DNA of 64,000 bases from Nonomuraea basaltis (GTDB lineage: Bacteria > Actinomycetota > Actinomycetes > Streptosporangiales > Streptosporangiaceae), in assembly GCF_005893125.1 (NCBI RefSeq), contig NZ_VCJS01000033.1, forward strand, positions 20,884 to 84,883. The letters are read 5' to 3'. Each line of letters starts with the position of its first letter. Position 1 is the first letter of the stretch. The notes under the pieces are model-generated. The model was not told the DNA's origin. It saw only the letters and a list, made by a program, of their open reading frames with translations, and searched no databases. Shown piece after piece: positions 31,260 through 41,402 of this stretch. Made by a program: the position numbers and the translations under genes.

Positions 31260-32036
31260 GTGAGCGAACCCTTGGACGTCCTCCTCGACGTCGACGGCCC
31301 GGTCGCCGTCGTCACCCTGAACAGACCCGCCAAGCTCAACGCGATCACCCCTGACATGGCGGCCGCGCTGCGTGCCTGCCTGGCCAGGATCGACGCCGAC
31401 CCGGCCATCAGAGCGGCCGTGCTCACGGGCGCGGGCGAGCGCTCGTTCTGCGTGGGCAGCGACATCCGGGAGCTGGACGCGTACGACACCCCGTGGGAGT
31501 TCCGCAACCGCGGCGACTACGGCGACGCGGTCCGCGCCCTGCGCAAGCCGATCGTCGCGGCCGTCAACGGCTACGCGTACGGCGGCGGCCTGGAGCTGGC
31601 CATGGCCTGCGACATCCGGCTGGCCGCCGGCACGGCGACGTTCGCCGCGCCCGAGATCAAGCTCGGCTGGATCGGCGGCAGTGGCCAGTCCGCGCTGCTG
31701 GCCCACTCCGTCGGCCCCGGCAACGCGGCCACCATGCTGCTGACCGGCGACCCGATCGACGCCACCCGGGCGAGATCATGGGGGCTGGTCACCGACATCC
31801 ACCCCCAGGACGAGCTGATGCCGGCCGCCCGCGAGCTGGCCGGCCGGATCGCCGCCCGCCCGCCGATCGCCGCGCAGACCGCGAAGGCCAACCTGAAGGC
31901 CGCCTACTCGATGCCGCTCGACCAGGCCATCCAATACGAGCGCGACCTGCAGACCGTCTGCTTCGCCACCGCCGACGCCGCCGAGGGCAGGGCCGCGTTC
32001 GCCGCCCGCCGCGAGCCCGTCTTCGAGGGGCGCTGA
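31260..32036 (+). CDS. Enoyl-CoA hydratase/isomerase (crotonase) family protein
   Basis: 258 residues from the GTG at 31260, 11 bases after the regulator stop; AGGA is only about three bases before it, so a TTG at 31239 cannot be excluded. Crotonase motifs: VAVVTLNRPAKLNAI, the first oxyanion-hole segment in GERSFCVGSDIRE, and KPIVAAVNGYAYGGGLELAM for the second. The catalytic acidic pair of hydratases is not clearly conserved (APEIKLGWIGGSG). It works on an acyl-CoA, presumably made by the CoA-transferase coded next, whose ATG shares one base with this stop. Confidence 0.88.
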   Translation: MSEPLDVLLDVDGPVAVVTLNRPAKLNAITPDMAAALRACLARIDADPAIRAAVLTGAGERSFCVGSDIRELDAYDTPWEFRNRGDYGDAVRALRKPIVAAVNGYAYGGGLELAMACDIRLAAGTATFAAPEIKLGWIGGSGQSALLAHSVGPGNAATMLLTGDPIDATRARSWGLVTDIHPQDELMPAARELAGRIAARPPIAAQTAKANLKAAYSMPLDQAIQYERDLQTVCFATADAAEGRAAFAARREPVFEGR

Positions 32037-33226
32037 TGGGCGTGCTCGACGGCTACCGCGTCATCGACCTGTCCATCGCGATGGCCGGCCCGCTGGCCGC
32101 CATGCGGCTGGGCGACCTGGGCGCGGACGTGGTCAAGGTGGAGCCGGTGACCGGCGAGTGGCAGCGGCACGCCCCCGCCGGCGGCGCCACGGGCAACCGG
32201 GTCAACGCCTCGTTCCTGTCGCTCAACCGCAACAAGCGCAGCCTGGCGGTGAACCTCAAGTCGGACGAGGGCCGCGACATCGTGCACCGGCTGGCCGCTA
32301 CGGCCGACGTGTTCCTGCAGAACTACCGTCCCGGCGTCGCGGAGCGGCTCGGCATGGACCACGACACGATCAGCGCCATCAACCCGCGCATCGTGTACGT
32401 CTCCATGTCCGGTTACGGCGAGACGGGACCGTACACGTCGAGACCCGGCCAGGACCTGCTGCTGCAGGCCATGAGCGGCGCCATGCTCAGCACCGGCCGC
32501 GACGGCGACCCGCCCGCGCCCGCCGGCACGTACGCGATCGACGCGATCACCGCCTACAGCGCCTTCGAGGGCGCGCTGGCCGCGCTGCTGCACCGCGAGC
32601 GCACCGGCGAGGGCCAGCGGGTGAGCGTCAACATGCTGGACGCGGCCATCGCCGTGCAGATGCAGGAACTGTCGATCTTCACGGTCGGCAAGGTGCCGCA
32701 GCGGCGCGGCAGCGAGCCGCACGGCCACACCTACATCCGCGCGCCGTACGGCGTGTTCGCCACCAAGGACGGCTACCTGGCGCTCGGCATGCCCAGGCTC
32801 GACGCGCTGGCCGTGGCGCTCGACCTGCCGGAGCTGGCCGGCATGGACGGCGACGCCGACGGCCACACCAGGCGCGACGAGATCACCGCGATCGTGGCCC
32901 GCCGCCTGCCGCACCGCACCACGGCCGACTGGCTGGAGATCTGCGCCCGCCACGACCTGTGGGCGGGCCCCGTGTACGGCTACGCCGACCTGGTGGCCGA
33001 CCCGCAGGTCAAGCACAACGGCTCGTTCGTCACCTACGAGCACCGCACCGAGGGCACGGTCACCACGCCCGGCTTCCCGTACGGCCTCAGCGCCGCCCCG
33101 CCGTCGGTCCGCAGGGGCGCGCCGCTGGCCGGCGAGCACACGCGCGAACTGCTCGACGAGCTCGGCTACCCGGCCGAGCGCACGGCCGAGCTGGTGGCGA
33201 GGGGCGTGCTGGCATGCGCGGACTGA
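32036..33226 (+). CDS. Class III CoA-transferase (CaiB/BaiF/Frc type)
   Basis: 396 residues. It opens with VLDGYRVIDLSIAMAGPLAA, then LGDLGADVVKVEP and FLSLNRNKRSLAVNL. RPGQDLLLQAMSGAM holds the catalytic Asp. SGYGETGPY and the C-terminal GHTYIRAPYGVFATKDGY are also standard. The enzyme moves CoA between carboxylic acids. The start is joined to the previous stop (TGATG), and the next gene overlaps it by 13 bases. Its acid substrate is unknown; finding it in a sugar locus is unusual. Confidence 0.9.
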   Translation: MGVLDGYRVIDLSIAMAGPLAAMRLGDLGADVVKVEPVTGEWQRHAPAGGATGNRVNASFLSLNRNKRSLAVNLKSDEGRDIVHRLAATADVFLQNYRPGVAERLGMDHDTISAINPRIVYVSMSGYGETGPYTSRPGQDLLLQAMSGAMLSTGRDGDPPAPAGTYAIDAITAYSAFEGALAALLHRERTGEGQRVSVNMLDAAIAVQMQELSIFTVGKVPQRRGSEPHGHTYIRAPYGVFATKDGYLALGMPRLDALAVALDLPELAGMDGDADGHTRRDEITAIVARRLPHRTTADWLEICARHDLWAGPVYGYADLVADPQVKHNGSFVTYEHRTEGTVTTPGFPYGLSAAPPSVRRGAPLAGEHTRELLDELGYPAERTAELVARGVLACAD

Positions 33227-34254
33227 CCTGGGACCACCCGCGCGGGTACGCCCCGCTCGATGAGCTGACCCGGCTCGACCGCGCAGGGATCAACCCGTAC
33301 GGTGTCGTGCCCGAGCCGATCGAGTGGGACCGCCAGCCGCTCGAAGGGTTCGAGTCGGAGCCGATCGCGAAGCTGTGCGAGACGTACGACGTGCTGGTGA
33401 TCGACCATCCCGGGCTGGGCGCGGCCGTGGACGCGCTGGTGCCGATGGAGGAGCTGTTCGAGCCGGACGAGCTGGCCCGCCTGCGCGCGGGCACCGTCGG
33501 CCGCACCTGGGACGGCTACCACCTGGAGGGACGCCAGTGGGCGCTGCCGCTCGACGCGGCCGCCCAGGTCGCCGTCGCCCGCCCCGGCGTCGAGGCGCCG
33601 GCGACGTGGCCGGAGGTGGCGGATTTCGCGCAGGGCACGCGGATCGCGCTGTGCCTGGGCGGGCCGCACGCGTTCCTGATGTTCTGCGCGCTGTGCTCCG
33701 GCGACTTCCTCGACGAGGAGTCCGGGGCCAGAGCGCTGGAGCTGATGGCCGAGCTGCTCGCGCTCGCGGACCGGGAGGTGTCGCTGCTCAACCCGATCGG
33801 CGTGCTCGACGCCATGGCGGCCGGCGGGCCGGACTTCTGCCCGCTGGTGTACGGCTACGCCACCTATCCGCTGGCCTTCTCGGACGCCCCCGCCTGGCCG
33901 GGCCGGGCGCCGGGCAGCGTGCTCGGCGGCACCGGGCTCGCCGTCTCCAGGCGGCGCATCGGCGCGATCGGCGGCACGGTCCGCGTCCACCTGCGGCGTT
34001 TGCTGTCCGAGCCGGTGCAGACTCGACTGTTCCCGGCCACCGGCGGGCAACCCGCCGCCCGGGCCGCGTGGGAGGCCCCAGGGTTCTACCGCGACACCCG
34101 CGCCACCATGGAGGCCGCCTGGATCAGGCCGCGCTTCCCCGGCTACATCGCCCTGCAGGACGGGTCGTCCGCGCTGATCCGCGAGGGCCTGCTGGCCCGT
34201 GTCCCGGCCGCCGGCCTGCTCAGGAACCTGCACAAGGAATGGAGGCAAGCATGA
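33214..34254 (+). CDS. Solute-binding-protein-like protein without a signal peptide
   Basis: 346 residues from the ATG at 33214, overlapping the CoA-transferase by 13 bases. Segments such as YDVLVIDHPGLGAAV, ALPLDAAAQVAVARP, ATWPEVADFA and SVLGGTGLAVSRRR resemble the two-lobed fold of sugar ABC binding proteins, but there is no Sec, Tat or lipobox sequence and the start MRGLTWDHPRGYAPLD is fully soluble. It therefore probably works in the cytoplasm, perhaps as a ligand sensor or carrier. No permease is coded beside it. The role is unknown. Confidence 0.7.
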   Translation: MRGLTWDHPRGYAPLDELTRLDRAGINPYGVVPEPIEWDRQPLEGFESEPIAKLCETYDVLVIDHPGLGAAVDALVPMEELFEPDELARLRAGTVGRTWDGYHLEGRQWALPLDAAAQVAVARPGVEAPATWPEVADFAQGTRIALCLGGPHAFLMFCALCSGDFLDEESGARALELMAELLALADREVSLLNPIGVLDAMAAGGPDFCPLVYGYATYPLAFSDAPAWPGRAPGSVLGGTGLAVSRRRIGAIGGTVRVHLRRLLSEPVQTRLFPATGGQPAARAAWEAPGFYRDTRATMEAAWIRPRFPGYIALQDGSSALIREGLLARVPAAGLLRNLHKEWRQA

Positions 34255-34948
34255 CCACCGCGCTCGTCACGGGCGCCGCCGGAGCGCTCGGCCGGGCGAT
34301 CGTCCGCCGCCTGATCTCCGACGGCCACCAGGTGGCGGCACTCGACGTCGACGCCGGCGCGCTCGTCGGCACCCTCAACCTGAAGGCGGACCTGCGCGAC
34401 CCGGCCGCCATCGAGGCGGCGTTCGCCGAGACGGCACTGCGGCTCGGCCCGGTCGGGATCCTCGTCAACAACGCGGCCGTCTACCCCAGCAGGCCGTTCC
34501 TGGAGGTGCCGCTCGCCGAGTACGACGACGTGCACGCGGTCAACCAGCGCGCCTACTGGCTGGCCGCCCAGCACGCCGCCCGCCAGATGGACGGCACCGG
34601 CGGCGCGATCATCAACATCGCCTCGATCACCATGCACGGCGGCTGGCCCGACCTGGCCGCCTACGTCGCCACGAAGGGTGCCGCGGCCGCACTGACCCGG
34701 GCGCTGGCCCGCGAGCTCGGCCCCAGGGAGATCCGGGTCAACTGCGTCTCGCCGGGCGCGTTCCCCACGGCGGCGGAGGAGATCCATCCGGATCCGGAGG
34801 CGTACAACCGATTCGTCCTGGAGCGGCAGTCGCTGCAGCGGCGCGGCAGGCCGGAGGAGCTGGCGGCCGTGGTGTCGTTCCTCGCCGGCCCGGACGCCTC
34901 GTTCGTCACGGGCCAGACCATCGAAGTCAACGGAGGGTGGGTGATGGC

Positions 34949-34952
<4 letters not shown>
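34251..34952 (+). CDS. Short-chain dehydrogenase/reductase
   Basis: 233 residues with the classical SDR set: TGAAGALG cofactor loop, NNAAVYPS, Ser in INIASITMHGG, Y-x-x-x-K as AAYVATKGA, and the C-terminal FVTGQTIEVNGGW. Asp at the end of beta-2 (ALDVDAG) points to NAD(H). The start overlaps the preceding stop (ATGA). In deoxy-sugar pathways SDRs of this kind oxidise the sugar or the 2-keto-3-deoxy acid; the exact step is inferred only. Confidence 0.9.
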
Positions 34953-35985
<1,033 letters not shown>

Positions 35986-35989
<4 letters not shown>

Positions 35990-36816
35990 TGCAGGCCGTA
36001 CGCGCGGCGGGCGGTGCCGGCGAAGACCTCGGCCCGCTCGCCCTCCGACAGCCCCGCGCACAGCTCGTCCGCGGCGTAGAACACCCGCTCGTACTCGGCC
36101 GCGAGCAGGCAGACCGGCCAGTCGGAGCCGAACATCACCCGCTCGGTCCCGAACGCCTCCAGCACGGTCTCCGCGTACGGCCGCAGATCGGACACCCGCC
36201 ACGCCGCCCAGTCGGCCTCGGTGACCATGCCGGACAGCTTGCAGTAGACGTTCGGGTGCGCGGCCAGCTCCCTGATCCGGGTGCGCCACGGCTCCAGCTC
36301 GCCCGACGCGATCGGCGGCTTGGACAGGTGGTCGAGCACGAACGTCAGCCCCGGTCTGGCGGCCACGGTGTCGATGGCGGCGGGCAGCTGGTGCGGCAGC
36401 GTGAGCAGGTCGTACGCCAGCCCGGCGGCCTCCACCGCGGCGAGCCCGCGCCGCACATCGGGCCGCTTGAGCCAGTCGGGGTCAGGCTCGGACTGCACGC
36501 CGTGGCGGACGCCCACCAGCCCGGCAGGCAGGGCGGCCAGCACGTCGGCGGCGTCGGGCGCGGTGAGGTCGATCCAGCCGACGACGCCCGCGACGAGGTC
36601 GGACGCGGCGGCCAGGGCCAGGAACTCGCGCGTCTCGGCCAGGTCGGGCAGCACCTGCACGAGCACGGTGCGGCTCACCCCGGCCGCGGCGGCGGGGGCG
36701 GCCAGGTCGTCGAGCGTGAACGTGCGCCGGATGGGCGCCATCGGTTCCGGGTCCAGCCAGGCGTGCGGCCGGACGGAGAGGTCCCACACATGATGGTGCG
36801 CGTCGATGCGGTTCAT
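35986..36816 (-). CDS. Amidohydrolase-family lactonase, L-fuconolactonase/L-rhamnono-lactonase-like
   Basis: 276 residues. The N-terminal IDAHHHVWDLSVRPHAWLDP and the C-terminal VMFGSDWPVCLLAA are the metal-binding ends of the amidohydrolase_2 barrel as found in L-fuconolactonases. The central VLDHLSKPPIASG and VYCKLSGMVTEADW also fit. It would open the lactone formed by the dehydrogenase coded immediately upstream (three bases between the genes). Cytoplasmic. Confidence 0.88.
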
Positions 36817-36819
36817 GGG

Positions 36820-37701
36820 TTATTCGAGCTCCAGCTCGGTCCAGAGGTCGTCAGGGATGGAGGTGGCGGCCAGGTCGAGGTCCTCGGCCACCTCCTCGGG
36901 GCTGCGGGCGCCGACCACGACGCCGGTCACGGCCGGGTGCCGCAGCGGGAACTGCAGGGCGGCGGCCGCGAGCGGCACCTCGTACGCGGCGCACCGCTCG
37001 GCCAGCTCGCGCGCCCGCTCCAGCACCGGCCCAGGGGCGGGGACGTAGTCGTAGTGCGCGCCGGGCCCGGGATCGGCCAGGATCCCGCCGTTGAACACGC
37101 CCGCCACCAGCACGCCCGTCCCCCGCTCGGCGCACAGCGGGAGCAGCTCCTTGCCCGCCGTGCGGTCGAGCAGGCTGTAGCGGCCGGCCACCATCACGCA
37201 GTCCACGTCGGTCTCCCGCACGAATCTGGCCAGCATCTCCGCCTGGTTCATGCCCACCCCGACGGCCCGCACGCCGCCCTGCTCGCGCAGCCGCTCCAGC
37301 GCCGGGTACGCGTGCCGCACGGCCTGCTCCCAGTGGTCGTCGGGGTCGTGGATGAGCAGGACGTCGAACGCGTCGAGCCCGGTGCGCTCGAGGCTGCCGG
37401 CGAGCGAGGCGTAGACGCCCTCCACGGTGTAGTCCCGCCTGACGGGGTCGAGCAGCGCGCCGACCTTGGTGGACACCGTCACCTGGGACCTGTCCACGCC
37501 CGCCAGGAACCGGCCCAGCCTGCGCTCACCCAGCCCCTGGCCGTAGCGCGGGGCGGTGTCGAAGTAGCGGACGCCGCCCTCCCAGGCGGCCTCCAGCGTG
37601 GCCGCGGCCTGCTCGTCGCCGACCGGCGTGTACAGCCCCGCCAGAGGGGCGGTGCCGAGGCCGATCCTGGAAACGCTGACGCCGCTGCGACCGAGCCTCA
37701 C
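36820..37701 (-). CDS. Aldo/keto reductase, L-fucose (D-threo-aldose) 1-dehydrogenase-like
   Basis: 293 residues from a GTG at 37701 with GAGGAG upstream. AKR catalytic residues are visible: Asp and Tyr in YFDTAPRYGQG, Lys in TVSTKVGALLDP and His in DVLLIHDPDDHW. The family-specific GLGTAPLAGLYTPV opening matches fucose dehydrogenases of the non-phosphorylating pathway. With the lactonase it would turn L-fucose into L-fuconate. A separate dehydratase is not seen in the window. Confidence 0.87.
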   Translation of the reverse strand: MRLGRSGVSVSRIGLGTAPLAGLYTPVGDEQAAATLEAAWEGGVRYFDTAPRYGQGLGERRLGRFLAGVDRSQVTVSTKVGALLDPVRRDYTVEGVYASLAGSLERTGLDAFDVLLIHDPDDHWEQAVRHAYPALERLREQGGVRAVGVGMNQAEMLARFVRETDVDCVMVAGRYSLLDRTAGKELLPLCAERGTGVLVAGVFNGGILADPGPGAHYDYVPAPGPVLERARELAERCAAYEVPLAAAALQFPLRHPAVTGVVVGARSPEEVAEDLDLAATSIPDDLWTELELE

Positions 37702-38007
37702 GTCTCGGCTCTCCTCTCAGGCGAGAGATCGTTTGCAGACCGAAACCTAGCAGACCTCCCATGTTCCGACTAGTCAGTACGGACTTAACGAAGGGTATGG
37801 ACAGATGACAATACTTTCGCGTAGATATACATCCTACGTTCGCCGGGTTAACCTCCGCGAAACATCTCGCCTTCAACGTCCCCGCAGGTCGAGCGGGTCG
37901 GACCCCTTGGCGAGCGCATCCAGGCGCCTCCTGACGGCGCGATCGTCCCCATCGCTCTCGTGACCTCCCGCCCTCGTGGCGGCATGCGTTCCGGAAGAGG
38001 AGTAACG
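37702..38007. other. Divergent intergenic region before the GH95 gene
   Basis: No gene. It holds a candidate regulator site CGAAACATCTCG at 37858-37869, one base different from the dyad at 60458, and an AT-rich stretch around 37810-37835 (TAGATATAC) that may contain a promoter. TTTCGCG and CGCGAAA are also mirrored about 40 bp apart. The ribosome site of the GH95 gene (AGAGGAG) is at its right end. Confidence 0.4.
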
Positions 38008-40419
38008 GTGATCAACGACGGCTACACACGACGCGGCGTGCTGGCGACCGGATTAGGCGCCGCCGCCCTGCTCACTACTGGGCTCACCACCGGCGTCCCC
38101 GCACGGGCCGGCACGCGCGGCAACCCGCTCAGACTCTGGTACACCCGCCCGGCCGCGGCCTGGCTGGAGGCGCTGCCGGTGGGCTGCGGGCGGCTCGGCG
38201 CCATGGTCTTCGGCGGCGTGGGCAGCGAGCGGCTGCAGCTCAACGAGGACAGCATCTGGGCCGGCGGTCCGCACGACTACGACAGCCCCGAGGCGCTGGC
38301 CGCGCTTCCCGAGATCAGGCGGCTGGTCTGGGAGGACAAATGGCAGGCGGCGCAGAACCTGGCCGACGAGAAGTTCCTCGGCCGGCCCAGTGAGCAGGCG
38401 CCGTACCAGGTGCTCGGCGACCTCACGCTGACGTTCCCCGGCTCGGCGGAGTTCACGGAGTACCGCCGCGAGCTGGACCTGACGCGGGCGGTCAGCACCG
38501 TGACGTACGTCCGCGACGGCGTCCGCCACACCCGCGAGGTCTTCGCCAGCAACCCCGACCAGGTCATCGTCGTCCGGCACGCGGCCGACAAGCCGGGCGC
38601 GGTGACGTTCCAGGCGGCCTTCTCCAGCCCGCAGACCTCGACCGTCGAGGGGGCCGGCCGGGCCACGATCGCCCTCGACGGGACCAGCGGCGACACCCAG
38701 GGGCTGAAGGGCGAGGTCCGCTTCCGCGCCCTGGCCAGGGCCGAAGCCAAGGGCGGCACGGTCCGCACCGACGGCGGCACGCTGGTCGTCGAGGGCGCAG
38801 ACGAGGTCACCCTGCTGATCTCCATGGGCTCCAGCTATCGCAGCTACAAGGACGTCGGCGGCGACCCTGCCGAGGTGGCCGAGCGGCATCTCGTACGGGC
38901 GAGCGGGCAGCCGTACGAGGTGCTGCGGAACAGGCACGTACGGGACTACCAGCGGCTCTTCGGCCGCGTCGAGATCGACCTGGGCACCTCGGAGGCGGCC
39001 TCGCTGCCGACCGGCGAGCGCATCGCGCGCCGGCAGCTCGACACCGACCCGCAGCTGGCCGCCCTGTACTTCCAGTACGGCCGCTACCTGCTGATCTCCT
39101 GCTCCCGCTCGCCCGGCCACGCCGCCAACCTGCAGGGCGTCTGGAACGACTCGCTCACGCCCGCGTGGGAGTCGAAGTACACCATCAACATCAACTGCGA
39201 GATGAACTACTGGCCGGCCGGTCCCGCCAACATCATCGAGTGCATGGACCCGCTGTTCGACCTGATCAAGGACCTGTCGGAGACGGGGGCCAGGACCGCG
39301 AGGACGCAGTACGGCGCGGGCGGGTGGGTGGCGCACCACAACACCGACGGCTGGCGCGGGACGGCTCCCGTGGACTTCGCCTTCTACGGCGTCTGGCCCA
39401 CCGGCGGGGCGTGGCTGTGCCTGACGCTGTGGGAGCACTACCTGTACACGGGCGACGAGCGGCGGCTGCGCGAGCACTTCCCGCTGATCAAGGGCTCGGT
39501 GCGGTTCTTCCTGGAAACGCTGCAGACCGACCCCAGGACCGGTTACCTGGTCACCAACCCGTCGCACTCTCCCGAGGTCGGCCACCACGAGGACGGGGGC
39601 GAGAACGTCAGCATCTGCGCCGGGCCCACCATGGACATGCAGATCCTGCGGGACCTGTTCGGGGCGTTCGCGGACGCGTCGCAGGTGCTCGGGCAGGAGG
39701 AGGAGCTGCGGGAGAAGGCCCGTGAGGCCCGTTCCCGGCTCGTGCCCAACCAGGTGGGGCACCTGGGGCAGATTCAGGAGTGGCAGGAGGACTACCGGGG
39801 CGACGCGGCGCTGTCCCGCAGCCGTCACATCTCGCACCTGTGGGGCCTGTTCCCGGGCCACCAGATCGACCCGCGCCTGTCGCCGGAGCTGGCGACCGCG
39901 GCCCGCCGGACGCTGGAGCTCCGCGGCGAGGCGGGGGCCGGATGGTCGCTGGCCTGGAAGATCAACTTCTGGGCCAGGCTGCTGGACGCCGCCGCGGCCT
40001 ACAAGCGGCTGGGGAACCTGCTGGTGCCGGCGCGGACGGCGCCCAACATGTTCGACCTGCACCCGCCGTTCCAGATCGACGGCAACTTCGGCGGCACGTC
40101 GGGGATCACGGAGATGCTGCTGCAGAGCCACGCCGACCAGGTCCACCTGCTGCCCGCCCTGCCCGCCGCCTGGCCTGCCGGGTCGTTCCGCGGGCTGCGG
40201 GCCCGGGGCGGCTTCGAGGTGGACGTGGAGTGGTCCGGAGGGGCCCTGGTACGCGGACGGATCCGCTCGGACCTGGGCCGCAGGCTCACGCTCCGCACCG
40301 CGAAACCGGTCACGGTCACCGAGCACGGCCGTCCGATCAAGGCCGAACGCCCGGAGCCGGGCGTCCTGGTCTTCGACACCCGCCGCGGCACGACCTACGA
40401 CGTCACGCCATCTGCCTGA
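38008..40419 (+). CDS. Secreted GH95 alpha-L-fucosidase (or alpha-L-galactosidase)
   Basis: 803 residues from the GTG at 38008 with AGAGGAG upstream; earlier starts lack a ribosome site. The Tat signal is YTRRGVLATGLGAAALLTTG. GH95 landmarks follow in order: LRLWYTRPAAAWLEALPVG, GRLGAMVFGG, LNEDSIWAGGPHDY, LQGVWNDSLTPAWESKY and INCEMNYWPAGPANI, then DGNFGGTSGITEMLLQS. The length is normal for the family. It removes 1,2-linked fucose or the L-galactose of rhamnogalacturonan-II outside the cell, feeding the fucose-oxidising genes on its left. Confidence 0.92.
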   Translation: MINDGYTRRGVLATGLGAAALLTTGLTTGVPARAGTRGNPLRLWYTRPAAAWLEALPVGCGRLGAMVFGGVGSERLQLNEDSIWAGGPHDYDSPEALAALPEIRRLVWEDKWQAAQNLADEKFLGRPSEQAPYQVLGDLTLTFPGSAEFTEYRRELDLTRAVSTVTYVRDGVRHTREVFASNPDQVIVVRHAADKPGAVTFQAAFSSPQTSTVEGAGRATIALDGTSGDTQGLKGEVRFRALARAEAKGGTVRTDGGTLVVEGADEVTLLISMGSSYRSYKDVGGDPAEVAERHLVRASGQPYEVLRNRHVRDYQRLFGRVEIDLGTSEAASLPTGERIARRQLDTDPQLAALYFQYGRYLLISCSRSPGHAANLQGVWNDSLTPAWESKYTININCEMNYWPAGPANIIECMDPLFDLIKDLSETGARTARTQYGAGGWVAHHNTDGWRGTAPVDFAFYGVWPTGGAWLCLTLWEHYLYTGDERRLREHFPLIKGSVRFFLETLQTDPRTGYLVTNPSHSPEVGHHEDGGENVSICAGPTMDMQILRDLFGAFADASQVLGQEEELREKAREARSRLVPNQVGHLGQIQEWQEDYRGDAALSRSRHISHLWGLFPGHQIDPRLSPELATAARRTLELRGEAGAGWSLAWKINFWARLLDAAAAYKRLGNLLVPARTAPNMFDLHPPFQIDGNFGGTSGITEMLLQSHADQVHLLPALPAAWPAGSFRGLRARGGFEVDVEWSGGALVRGRIRSDLGRRLTLRTAKPVTVTEHGRPIKAERPEPGVLVFDTRRGTTYDVTPSA

Positions 40420-40481
40420 CACGGCGACGCCCGCCCGCCCCTCTTTCCCGGCAAGATCGCGCCATGTATGTTCGATCGAAA

Positions 40482-40493
40482 GAAAGTTTCATC
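40482..40493 (+). promoter_or_regulatory. GAAAGTTTCATC motif upstream of the I36 inhibitor gene
   Basis: The 12-mer GAAAGTTTCATC at 40482-40493 recurs exactly at 50829-50840 before another secreted-protein gene. Its core GAAA-G-TTTC is a dyad similar to motifs known before Streptomyces xylan-degrading genes. TTCGATCGAA, a 10-bp palindrome, lies at 40471-40480. Confidence 0.4.
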
Positions 40494-40502
40494 AAAGGAG
40501 GA

Positions 40503-40922
40503 ATGGTGGGCAAGAAGCTTCACATGCTGGCGTTACCTGTCGCGGCCGCCGCGCTGGCCACCCTGATGAGCGCTCCCGCCCAGGCCGCCGACGGCTATGA
40601 GCGCTGCCATGACGGCTACTACTGCATGTTCTCCGGTCTCGACGGCACGGGGGACATCATCGAGATCCAGAACGACACCCCGGACCTCGCCGTCCTGGGC
40701 ATGGCCGACCGCGCCAAGTCCGACTGGAACCGTACGGACTCCTACATCCACCTCTACTCGGAAGCCGGCTACGGCGGTTGCACGGCGGTCACCAGCCCCC
40801 GCGACAAGGGCAACTTCTACAGCGCGTTCCGCGACTTCTTCGACTCGGTCCGCATCGGTGGTCCGAACGGCCCGTCCTGTTTCTCCACCTTCAAGAGTTC
40901 GCCGGCCGACTCCCACGGCTGA
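40503..40922 (+). CDS. Secreted peptidase inhibitor I36-like protein
   Basis: 139 residues. The Sec signal is KKLHMLALPVAAAALATLMS ending in AQA. The mature part has CHDGYYCMFSGLDGTG, DWNRTDSYIHLYSE and YGGCTAVTSPRDKG, the beta/gamma-crystallin-like I36 pattern with two disulfides (four to five Cys). AAAGGAGG lies just before; ATG 40503 is very close to it, so GTG 40506 or ATG 40524 may be the real start. It may inhibit secreted metalloproteases, or simply be a structural crystallin-like protein. Confidence 0.75.
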   Translation: MVGKKLHMLALPVAAAALATLMSAPAQAADGYERCHDGYYCMFSGLDGTGDIIEIQNDTPDLAVLGMADRAKSDWNRTDSYIHLYSEAGYGGCTAVTSPRDKGNFYSAFRDFFDSVRIGGPNGPSCFSTFKSSPADSHG

Positions 40923-41402
40923 TCAAGACCTGAGCGCTTCCAGGAAGGGGGCAGACCGCCGTCCGCGGCCTGCCCCCTCGGCAGCTACGCCGGATCTCGA
41001 TCGGCTGGTCTTCCTGCGGTGCGGTGGATGACGCTGTTCTGGCCCGTCGCGGCCCGCGCATTGGCGCGATCCGCGTCTATGATGTGGATCACTTTGCTCA
41101 ATCGGCAATTATTGTCCGGATTCTGTGACATAAGCCCTTGCTGCTGCGGTGTTTTAAGCACCTAAACGAGCCCTGTATCCGCAGGTAGAAGGCGTAATCC
41201 AGAGGTCCGGAACGACTCGCTCCGAGCTATTCTGAGTGACCTGACTGTTATGTTGAGTCGTTTCTGACTGTTACATATTTGCAGATATTCTGCGCGTTGA
41301 TCGCCGTCTCAAACATCAATCGGATTTCGCGATGTGAGACGGCGTCTGCGGGCGCCTCTCGAACCTGAGGGTGCCGTCCGTGATCGGCGCGAACGGAGAG
41401 TA
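40923..41402. other. Intergenic region upstream of the peptide importer operon
   Basis: No gene is seen. The right 300 bp are AT-rich for this genome. CTGACTGTTA occurs twice in direct orientation (41241-41250 and 41264-41273), 23 bp apart, near the likely promoter of the operon starting at 41403. GGAGAG at its right end is the ribosome site. The repeats are candidate regulator sites. Confidence 0.5.
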